A stretch of 16,091 nucleotides of DNA, taken from assembly GCA_964352225.1 (NCBI GenBank), contig CAYGRM010000130.1, positions 1-16,091 of the forward strand, read 5' to 3'. Source of the stretch: CAJQQY01 sp964352225. Lineage in GTDB: Bacteria > Bacteroidota > Bacteroidia > Chitinophagales > Saprospiraceae. How positions within the stretch are numbered: the first letter of the stretch is position 1; each line of letters starts with the position of its first letter. Positions 7,771 to 14,199 of the stretch are shown here, piece after piece. Under the pieces are notes generated by a model. The model did not search any database, was not told the origin of the DNA, and saw only the letters and a list, made by a program, of their open reading frames with translations. Position numbers and translations under genes: made by a program.

Positions 7771-7835
7771 AACTTTTGATTATAAATTAACCATTGATTT
7801 TATAACTTTTTAATACAATGTAAAACAATTTTATT

Positions 7836-8336
7836 ATGAAAAAACTCCCACTACTATTAATTATCTTAGGATGCTTCCTTTTTGCTTTACCTACACAGGC
7901 ACAGAATTTCAACTCAGCTATTGGAGCTAGATTTGGCTATCCATTGTCTATTACTTATAAGCAATTTATAAATGAATCTGCCGCTTTTGAAGTCTTTGGT
8001 GGAACACGAGGCAATACTGGAAGTTTTGGTTACCGTTGGTTCTCCGTAAGCGGTGCATACCAAATTCACAAACCTATCGAAAGTATTGAAGGATTAGATT
8101 ACTATTATGGAGCAGGAGCATCAGTCTATTTCTGGACTTTTGATTTCGATACAGACTCTGCAAAAACTTCCTTTGGACTTCAAGGATATCTCGGATTATC
8201 CTATACTTTTGATGACAAACCAATCAACGTTAGTCTCGATTGGGTACCTACTTTTTTCCTTAATGGTTATGGTGATTCGTTTGGTGCAGGTTATGGAAGT
8301 TTAGCGGTCAGATATGTTCTTTCTGGAGGTGAATAA
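7836..8336 (+). CDS. Small outer-membrane beta-barrel protein
   Basis: The 166-residue precursor has a clear signal peptide (MKK, hydrophobic 4-18, predicted cleavage after TQA at residue 22). The mature part is a run of alternating amphipathic strands rich in Gly and aromatic residues, for example AIGARFGYPLSITYKQF, AAFEVFGG, SFGYRWFSVSGAYQI, DYYYGAGASVYFW, FGLQGYLGLSYTF and NVSLDWVPTFFL. It closes with YGSLAVRYVL, an outer-membrane-like final strand. The size fits an eight-stranded barrel of the OmpA-barrel/OmpX type. No enzymatic motif is visible and the specific role is unknown; such proteins are common in Bacteroidota, often with structural or stress roles. It has its own terminator at 8366-8403, so it is probably monocistronic. 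Confidence 0.72.
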   Translation: MKKLPLLLIILGCFLFALPTQAQNFNSAIGARFGYPLSITYKQFINESAAFEVFGGTRGNTGSFGYRWFSVSGAYQIHKPIESIEGLDYYYGAGASVYFWTFDFDTDSAKTSFGLQGYLGLSYTFDDKPINVSLDWVPTFFLNGYGDSFGAGYGSLAVRYVLSGGE

Positions 8337-8365
8337 AACTCTCTTCCATTAATATAAACTATTTC

Positions 8366-8403
8366 AAAAGGTGTTTTCATTATTTATGGAAACACTTTTT
8401 TTT
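8366..8403 (+). terminator. Terminator after the barrel-protein gene
   Basis: GTGTTT 8371-8376 pairs with AAACAC 8390-8395. Flanking A-rich and T-rich sequence extends the stem, and eight T residues follow at 8396-8403. It separates the barrel gene from the zinc-ribbon gene. Confidence 0.72.
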
Positions 8404-8413
8404 GTAAAACTAC

Positions 8414-8430
8414 TTATCAAAAGTTGATAA
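8414..8430. promoter_or_regulatory. Inverted repeat TTATCAA-AAG-TTGATAA
   Basis: A perfect 7-bp inverted repeat with a 3-bp spacer ends 22 bp before the ATG of the zinc-ribbon gene. Its position fits an operator or a 5'-leader hairpin. No regulator is identified. Confidence 0.3.
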
Positions 8431-8452
8431 AAAAGGTACATAATTTTTTAAA

Positions 8453-9226
8453 ATGAAAGAATACAAAGAGCCAGAATACGAACAACATCAACATCAAAAC
8501 AAACCTCTTTTCCCAAAATTAGGGATTCAACTTAAGTGCCCGAAGTGCAGTCATGAAATTATCGCTGATGATATTAATATTGACAAGACTATTGCTAAAT
8601 GTAAAAACTGTAACAACGTATTCACATTTGAAGAAGAAGTGAATTCTCCGGTTCGAAGACGTAAAGAAGTTTTCCTTCCTGAAGAAATTGAGATTGATGC
8701 TTATCAAGATGAAATGACTATTTTTTACAAATGGAGAAAGGCAAAGGGGATCAGTCCTTTTTTCGTTTTCTTTGGATTAGTTTGGAATGCGATGATGATT
8801 CCATTTGTGATTGGGGCAATTATGTCTGGAAGTATAGTGATGCTATTAGGGATCAGTTTGCATCTGATGGTTGGGATTGGTTTCTTGATTTACATTGTTA
8901 CTCGGCTGATGAATTCGACCTACATTACAGTTGATGATTATGAATTATCAATTGAACATCGACCATTTGTCATTCCATTTATTACAAAAAATCAATATTT
9001 CGATGTTCGTGATATTGAACAATTATATTCTAAAAAATATGTTTCACACACCACTAATGGAGTCCCTGTGCATGCTTATGCTGTTCACGCACAGCTGGCG
9101 GGAGGAAAAGACTTAAAAATCATCGGAGGTTTTAAACAAAAAAATAAAGCCCTTTTTATTGAGCAAGAGATTGAATTATTTTTAGGGGTAAAAGATAAAA
9201 AAGTGGATGGGGAAATTCCGGATTAA
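8453..9226 (+). CDS. Zinc-ribbon protein with two membrane spans
   Basis: The 257-residue product has three visible parts. First comes a His-rich, charged N-terminus and a zinc ribbon with two CxxC knuckles, Cys29/Cys32 and Cys50/Cys53, like the MJ0042-type ribbons found in many bacterial membrane proteins. Second are two adjacent transmembrane segments at about 101-124 and 127-150. Third is a C-terminal soluble region, about 155-245, with alternating strands (TYITVDDYELSIEH, YFDVRDIEQLYSKK, YAVHAQLAGGKDLKIIGGF) and a final helix, resembling a bacterial PH-like domain. Both soluble parts would be on the same, probably cytoplasmic, side. I do not recognise a named family, and no neighbour indicates a pathway. 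A hairpin sits just upstream at 8414-8430. Confidence 0.75.
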   Translation: MKEYKEPEYEQHQHQNKPLFPKLGIQLKCPKCSHEIIADDINIDKTIAKCKNCNNVFTFEEEVNSPVRRRKEVFLPEEIEIDAYQDEMTIFYKWRKAKGISPFFVFFGLVWNAMMIPFVIGAIMSGSIVMLLGISLHLMVGIGFLIYIVTRLMNSTYITVDDYELSIEHRPFVIPFITKNQYFDVRDIEQLYSKKYVSHTTNGVPVHAYAVHAQLAGGKDLKIIGGFKQKNKALFIEQEIELFLGVKDKKVDGEIPD

Positions 9227-9291
9227 ACTATTATCAAAGGTAAGTTGAAAGCTAATCGAGCGTAAAGAGAAATTTAAAACATTGGTTAAAT

Positions 9292-9330
9292 AAAAAAGAA
9301 CTTCCAGATTTTTAAAAATCTGGAAGTTCT
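9292..9330 (-). terminator. Perfect 17-bp palindrome terminator
   Basis: AGAACTTCCAGATTTTT at 9297-9313 is followed directly by its exact complement at 9314-9330. On the minus strand the hairpin is followed by TTTTTT (9292-9297), giving a textbook terminator 11 bp after the Asp-box gene stop. On the plus strand an A run follows instead, so stopping of the convergent zinc-ribbon transcript would be less efficient. Confidence 0.85.
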
Positions 9331-9340
9331 AAAAATCGTA

Positions 9341-12300
9341 CTACGGTTTATCCACTTTCTCTTTCGCCTTTTTTGGCAAAATCAAAATCGGTAAATTCTT
9401 ATCTGAATACATTTGATTAAATCCGCCTACTTCCTCTTGGATGATATATTCCATTTCTGTTTTCATCGTTTTCCACATTTCCAAAACCTCATTGAGTCTT
9501 AATTTCACTCCTTCAGTTGGACGTGGATCATGCGAATCTAGTACATCTTTTAAATTCAATAATTCTGTATTCAATTGATTTTTAAAATTGATTACATCTT
9601 GAAAAGTCTCTGAATTGGGTTGGATCAAATTTTTCTCCCAAGCGGTAATTGCTTTTTCCACCGCTTTTCCCTTTTCCAAAATATCTTTCACGTCAGCCAT
9701 CTCTTCCAATAATTCTACTCTTGAATTTAATTGTGTTTTAACGGTTCGTAATCGATTGACGGACTCATGAATATCGTAAACTGAGTTTTCAATTTTCATT
9801 AACAAAGCTTGCTGCTCAGCATATGTTTTCCCTTCAGCATTAATTCTAGGATCAGGTCGAACTTCACAAGTGGTTTCCACAACTTTTCCATCAGAAGTTA
9901 ATCGCACAGTATATTTTCCAGGTGCGACGGTATGTCCTCGATAATCTCCCATCACAAATACATCTTCAATTACCGGAAGCGTTTCTCTGCGCAGATCCCA
10001 GTTGGTTCGATTCAATCCTGGCTTACTTGGGATCACCTGCGGCGGCGGCGGACCGCCTTCCCATCTTTTAGTTTTTTTCGGTTTTTGATTGGAAAGTGTT
10101 CGGATAACCTCTCCACCATTATCTAAAATTTCTAATTTTAACTCATTGCTATCCACCCAACTGTGAGGTAAATAATAATCGATAGTTACACCTGCTGCGG
10201 GGTTAGTTCCCTCATTGTTTCGATCGCCAGAGCTGAGGGTAAATTTAATCGTTGGCGAAGGTTCGACAATCGTAATATTGGTGGTATCAGGCATGCTTTT
10301 TATTTGTTGCAAAGCGCTCAAATCATCCAAGATCCAAAATGCTCGCCCACCAGTTGCCGCTACTAAGTCATTATTTTTTATTAGCAAATCATTAATTGGA
10401 ACCATCGGTAAGTTTGATTGGTAAGCTGTCCAATTATTTCCTGAATCAAAACTAATATACAATCCTCGCTCTGTTCCTGCATATAAAATATTACTTTGCT
10501 TTGGGTCTTCTCGAACTACTCTAACAAAATTATTGGCAGGAATACCATTGGTGATTTCCGTCCAATTTTTTCCATAATCATTGGTTTTAAAAATCATTGG
10601 AGTATCATCATTCCATTTGTAACGAGTCACGGCAAGGTATGCTGTACCTGGATTTATTGGAGAAATTTCGATGGCATTGATCAATGATTCTGGCAAATCT
10701 TTTGGCGTCACATTGCTCCATGTTGTTCCTTCGTCTTGCGTTATATGAACGAGCCCATCATCTGTTCCCACCCATATTTCACCAGCGTCATGAGGTGATG
10801 TGGCAATGTAACTAAAAGTATTGTATACCTCTCCGCCAGCTCCTTCGTTGGTAAAAGGTACACCTCCATCACCATGTAAAGTGGTATCATTTCGAGTCAA
10901 ATCGTAGCTGATCTCTGTCCAACTTTGCCCTTGGTCATCGCTTCGAAATAAAACATTTCCACCGAAGTATAAGACGTTTTTATTTTTTTGCGAAGCAACT
11001 AAAGGGGGGTTCCAATTGAAGCGATATTTTTGATCAATTGGATTTGTTCCCAATTTTGCTTGCGGATATGGTTGGATATCTTTGGTCAATTTTGTTTCCG
11101 AATCCCACACATCCATGAAGCCTTGAATCGTCGTTCCAAAAACTTTTGTCGGATTATCAGGATCATTAAAAGCGATAAATGCACTCTCTCCGCCTGCCAC
11201 AGGATACCAATCTCGAATGCCTATTCCACCACCAGAAGTTTGACTCGAAATCGCCACCGTCGAGTTGTCCTGTTGACCTGCATATAAATAATATGGGAAA
11301 CGATTATCAGCAATCACTCGATAAAATTGAGCAGTCGGTTGATTATCTTCTGAAGACCAAGTATTGCCTCCATTAAAAGTCACGCAACCACCTCCATCGT
11401 TCGCCAAAATGATATTATTAGTATTTTGAGGATTGATCCACATATGATGTTGATCGCCATGTGGATTGGAAATTCGAGAGAAACTTTTACCACCATCAAT
11501 TGATTTTAACATCGGTGCATTCAAAACGTAGACTTTATTTTCATCAACTGGGTCAGCAAAAATTTCGATATAATACCACGCTCTAGTGATGGTAATTCGA
11601 TCCGAACACACTTGTGTCCAACTTTTCCCACCATTATCTGATCGAAAGACACCTCCTTTTTCAGCTTCGATATTTGCATAAATTCTTTGTGGATTGGCTG
11701 GCGAAACATCTACAGCTACCTTTCCCATTTCTTTAGGGAGTCCACCTTCTAGTTTTTTCCAAGTCTCCCCTCCATCAGTTGATTTCCAAATTCCAGAACC
11801 TTCTCCCCCACTTCGAACTTGCCACGGCTTCCGCTGATGATCCCACATCCCTGCATATAAAATTCGAGGATTCGATTCATCTAAACTTAAATCTGCCGCT
11901 CCAGTATTTTCATTGACAAAAAGTGTTTGCTTCCAAGTTTGACCTCCATCGATACTTTTATAAACACCACGATCTTTGCTTTTTTCCCACAATTTCCCTT
12001 GTACGGCTACCCAAACGACATCAGGATTCTGCGGATGAATTTGAATCTCCGCAATGTGATGCGACTCTGGTAAACCAATGTGTTCCCAAGTCATTCCAGC
12101 GTCGGTACTTCGATACATTCCATCTCCACGCGACGTCATCACCCCTCGAACGGCATGTTCGCCCATTCCTAAATAAATGACATTTGGATCACTCGGTGCT
12201 ACTTCAATCGCTCCGACCGAACCCGTTTTAAGAAATCCATCTGAGATATTTTTCCAACTGATTCCTGCATCATTTGTTTTCCAAACTCCACCTCCTGTGC

Positions 12301-12526
12301 TTCCCATATAGTAAGTCATTGGATCACCAATCACGCCACAAACTGCATTGGAACGACCTCCTCTAAATGGGCCAATGTTCCGCCATTTTAAGGCGCTAAA
12401 TTTTTTCGCATCAAAAACGGGTTGCTCAACTGTTTGAGATTTCTTATTGCGTTTTTTCTTTTTTTGGGAAAAAAGAGGTGAGGTAAAAACTAAGATAGAA
12501 ATTAAGAGTAAAAGGATTTTTTTCAT
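9341..12526 (-). CDS. Exported Asp-box (BNR/sortilin-like) propeller protein
   Basis: This 1061-residue protein belongs to the large BNR/VPS10-like family common in Bacteroidota, often annotated as glycosyl hydrolase although activity is rarely shown. A signal peptide spans 1-20, with cleavage near LFS/Q, followed by a basic KKKKRNKK stretch. Residues 45-735 carry eleven Asp-box motifs of the S-x-D-x-G-x-x-W type, for example KTNDAGISW 83-91, RSTDAGMTW 139-147, KSIDGGQTW 190-198, KSTDGGETW 248-256, RSDDQGQSW 528-536 and KTNDYGKNW 647-655, consistent with one or two beta-propellers. A beta-sandwich region follows at about 780-890 (GLNRTNWDLR), then a helical tail at 895-1030. There is no C-terminal T9SS domain, so it is probably periplasmic or lipid-independent extracellular. 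No sialidase catalytic set was identified. It is transcribed alone and ends at the palindrome terminator. Confidence 0.85.
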   Translation of the reverse strand: MKKILLLLISILVFTSPLFSQKKKKRNKKSQTVEQPVFDAKKFSALKWRNIGPFRGGRSNAVCGVIGDPMTYYMGSTGGGVWKTNDAGISWKNISDGFLKTGSVGAIEVAPSDPNVIYLGMGEHAVRGVMTSRGDGMYRSTDAGMTWEHIGLPESHHIAEIQIHPQNPDVVWVAVQGKLWEKSKDRGVYKSIDGGQTWKQTLFVNENTGAADLSLDESNPRILYAGMWDHQRKPWQVRSGGEGSGIWKSTDGGETWKKLEGGLPKEMGKVAVDVSPANPQRIYANIEAEKGGVFRSDNGGKSWTQVCSDRITITRAWYYIEIFADPVDENKVYVLNAPMLKSIDGGKSFSRISNPHGDQHHMWINPQNTNNIILANDGGGCVTFNGGNTWSSEDNQPTAQFYRVIADNRFPYYLYAGQQDNSTVAISSQTSGGGIGIRDWYPVAGGESAFIAFNDPDNPTKVFGTTIQGFMDVWDSETKLTKDIQPYPQAKLGTNPIDQKYRFNWNPPLVASQKNKNVLYFGGNVLFRSDDQGQSWTEISYDLTRNDTTLHGDGGVPFTNEGAGGEVYNTFSYIATSPHDAGEIWVGTDDGLVHITQDEGTTWSNVTPKDLPESLINAIEISPINPGTAYLAVTRYKWNDDTPMIFKTNDYGKNWTEITNGIPANNFVRVVREDPKQSNILYAGTERGLYISFDSGNNWTAYQSNLPMVPINDLLIKNNDLVAATGGRAFWILDDLSALQQIKSMPDTTNITIVEPSPTIKFTLSSGDRNNEGTNPAAGVTIDYYLPHSWVDSNELKLEILDNGGEVIRTLSNQKPKKTKRWEGGPPPPQVIPSKPGLNRTNWDLRRETLPVIEDVFVMGDYRGHTVAPGKYTVRLTSDGKVVETTCEVRPDPRINAEGKTYAEQQALLMKIENSVYDIHESVNRLRTVKTQLNSRVELLEEMADVKDILEKGKAVEKAITAWEKNLIQPNSETFQDVINFKNQLNTELLNLKDVLDSHDPRPTEGVKLRLNEVLEMWKTMKTEMEYIIQEEVGGFNQMYSDKNLPILILPKKAKEKVDKP

Positions 12527-12649
12527 GTTTTGTTAGATTTTATTTAGCTGAAAAGGAGGGAAAGTTAAAAAAATGTAAAAACAAAATAGGGGTATTTCTT
12601 TCTAAAACTGTCTTAATAATACAAATCACTATTAACAAAAAGTCAACCA

Positions 12650-12754
12650 ATGAAAAATCTCACATATTTAGACAAAGAAATTGCCTTGAAAAGTACCTTG
12701 ATTACTGTTTTCGTAATGCTTTTGAGTATTCTACTCACCATGGCTTTTTTATAA
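12650..12754 (+). CDS. Possible 34-aa single-span membrane peptide
   Basis: ATG at 12650 opens 34 codons ending in TAA at 12752-12754. The product begins MKNLTYLDKEIALK and then forms one hydrophobic segment, STLITVFVMLLSILLTMAFL, which reaches the C-terminus. The charged-then-hydrophobic arrangement is typical of small bacterial membrane proteins. It lies between two minus-strand genes and points rightward, with 123 bp free upstream and 35 bp downstream. The A-rich leader before ATG suits Bacteroidota initiation, but no clear promoter was found. Chance cannot be excluded at this length. Confidence 0.45.
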   Translation: MKNLTYLDKEIALKSTLITVFVMLLSILLTMAFL

Positions 12755-12789
12755 AAGATTAACTCGAAAGAATTAACTCTTCATCGTAA

Positions 12790-13401
12790 TTAGCCATTAA
12801 TAAAATACAGCATTTGTTGGACTGTTTCTTCGGGCGTTCCGCTCGCATCAATTTCTACAATATTATCTCCATTCCATCGCTTCAAATATTGGATGGCTTT
12901 AAAAAATTTCTTTCGGTCTTCTTCCAAATTTTCCTCAAATAATTCTTTCGCTTGGTTCCTTCCTTTCATTCTTTGATAGCAAACTTCATTGCTGACATTT
13001 AGGAAAAAAATCACATCTGGCTTTCGCGCTTCTTCATTTAATTTTAAAACTTCTTTAAATCCAAATCCATCCTTACTTTGATAAACGAGCGAAGACAAAT
13101 AATATCGATCACAAATAATCGCTCGATCTCCTGTTTTTTCCAACCAAGGATTTATCAAACGATCTCGATGATCTAACCGATTAGCTGCAAATGATAACGC
13201 CAAAGTTCGGTGAGAAAATTGTTTTATCTTTTTTGTCAAAACAGATCGAATGTACATTCCGCCAACCATGTCATTATTGGGTTCGTAGGATCGTTTAACT
13301 TTGAACTTTTTCTTTAATTTTTTCTCTAATAATTCAGAAGCGGTCGTTTTACCTGCGCCGTCCAAACCTTCGATGACGATAAAAAGTGATTTTTTTGACA
13401 T
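12790..13401 (-). CDS. tmk: Thymidylate (dTMP) kinase
   Basis: Phosphorylates dTMP to dTDP with ATP in the cytoplasm, a step needed for all dTTP synthesis. The 203-residue length is usual. Walker A is GLDGAGKT at 12-19, preceded by FIVIE. The DR(Y/H) motif is CDRYYLSS at 97-104 and the substrate-side AANR motif is at 72-75. A LID-like basic stretch, RMKGRNQAKELFEE, covers 144-157. The usual TREPGG loop reads SYEPNND at 38-44, keeping Glu-Pro but losing the double Gly, a mild divergence. The ATG start fits the position of the P-loop. It is a lone leftward gene; an imperfect hairpin, ATCTTA-TTT-TAAGAT at 13411-13425, lies just upstream of the start. A related deoxynucleoside kinase is possible but less likely. 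Confidence 0.88.
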   Translation of the reverse strand: MSKKSLFIVIEGLDGAGKTTASELLEKKLKKKFKVKRSYEPNNDMVGGMYIRSVLTKKIKQFSHRTLALSFAANRLDHRDRLINPWLEKTGDRAIICDRYYLSSLVYQSKDGFGFKEVLKLNEEARKPDVIFFLNVSNEVCYQRMKGRNQAKELFEENLEEDRKKFFKAIQYLKRWNGDNIVEIDASGTPEETVQQMLYFING

Positions 13402-13410
13402 AAAAAATTA

Positions 13411-13425
13411 ATCTTATTTTAAGAT
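13411..13425. promoter_or_regulatory. Small palindrome ahead of tmk
   Basis: ATCTTA-TTT-TAAGAT is a perfect 6-bp inverted repeat ending 9 bp upstream of the tmk ATG, and ATCTTAT repeats again at 13424-13430. It could be a leader hairpin or operator. AT-rich composition makes chance a real possibility. Confidence 0.2.
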
Positions 13426-13592
13426 CTTATTCATTTGACCTTGAACGTTAGACGTTTTACGGTCGTCAGTACAATTATCTTTTGAATAAACTTTATTGAT
13501 ATGCAATGATATAAAAACTATGGCACAATTCTTTTTAACTTTAAGCTAGTTTTTACATTTTATAAAAATCCTATTATTATAAATTTCAAAAT

Positions 13593-14096
13593 ATGAAAAA
13601 CCTTATTTTCTTACTTACTTTTTCTTCTATATTTTTCTTGGCTTGTAATTCAGATTCTAAAAATACTAGCAATGATATTCCTGATGACAAGTTATGGGCG
13701 ATCTTTTGGACCGATTTTAAAAATGTAGTGGAGAAAAACGATATTCAAAGTGTTGTCAAATTAATTGATTTTCCACTCGATGGTAATTTTTTTAAAACCA
13801 ATACAGGTAAAGGTTTATCTCGAGCAGGTGTGATTAAAAATTATAATAAAATAATTGGAAACAATGTGCGACAAAGAGTCATTGCTGCAAAACAGGAAGA
13901 ATGGTCTGAGAGAAAAATTGATTCAAAAACTGATTCAAAAACCTTTGGCGTTCCAGTTGGTACAACGATGAAAATTTTGACTTTAAATTTTGTTTTTAAC
14001 GAGGGCGAAGAGAACCAGACGGAGTCGGCGCAGATGTTTTATTTTGCAAAAGTGAAGGGAGATTATAAGTGGTGTGCGATGCAGATTGCAGGGTAG
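13593..14096 (+). CDS. Lipoprotein of unknown function
   Basis: The 167-residue precursor begins with a lipoprotein signal peptide: MKN, a hydrophobic stretch at 4-16, and the lipobox FLAC with the lipidated Cys at 18. The Ser/Asn/Asp-rich residues after it (NSDSKNTSND) form the flexible tether and may act as a Bacteroidota surface-export signal. The mature part, about 32-165, alternates helix and strand (DKLWAIFWTDFKNVVEKNDIQSVVKLIDFPLDG, then strands ending in AKVKGDYKWCAMQIAG). This recalls the compact NTF2-like or DUF4348-like folds of small periplasmic proteins, but I do not recognise a family with certainty. It is transcribed alone, divergently from tmk and convergently with the T9SS substrate gene. 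Confidence 0.75.
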   Translation: MKNLIFLLTFSSIFFLACNSDSKNTSNDIPDDKLWAIFWTDFKNVVEKNDIQSVVKLIDFPLDGNFFKTNTGKGLSRAGVIKNYNKIIGNNVRQRVIAAKQEEWSERKIDSKTDSKTFGVPVGTTMKILTLNFVFNEGEENQTESAQMFYFAKVKGDYKWCAMQIAG

Positions 14097-14108
14097 ATGG
14101 GAATATCA

Positions 14109-14195
14109 AATAACGATTGAAGAACAAAGATTTGAGAAGTTATCCATGCTATTTGGACTTCTTAAATCTCAAATTCTTGTTCTTCAATCGTTATT
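14109..14195. terminator. Long hairpin between convergent genes
   Basis: AATAACGATTGAAGAACAA at 14109-14127 is exactly complementary to 14177-14195 (19 bp). The pairing continues inward with ATTTGAGA/TCTCAAAT and, after a small offset, AAGT..TCC against GGACTT. It fills the 103-bp gap between the lipoprotein and the T9SS protein, which converge, and so probably acts as a bidirectional transcription barrier. Neither side has a strong T-tract, so it is not a classic terminator. It may instead be a copy of a dispersed palindromic repeat. Confidence 0.55.
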
Positions 14196-14199
14196 CATT

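Larger units (their letters stand above)
7378..7835. other. 458-bp AT-rich intergenic region
   Basis: It holds no convincing gene. Contents seen: a weak stem TCATTT/AAATGA just after the fusion gene, a 5-bp stem GTATA-GCTT-TATAC at 7491-7504, a 20-codon signal-peptide-like ORF at 7531-7593, a TTTGGCT direct repeat around 7615-7636, a repeated AAATAGTT near 7707 and 7731, and the palindrome at 7755-7770. It presumably carries the promoter of the barrel-protein gene, but no well-spaced TTG/TAnnTTTG pair was found. Confidence 0.4.

Noticed and set aside
9932..12180. Several plus-strand ORFs of 60-85 codons within the Asp-box gene
   Set aside because: They are antisense shadows of a well-supported 1061-residue protein and show no recognisable features.
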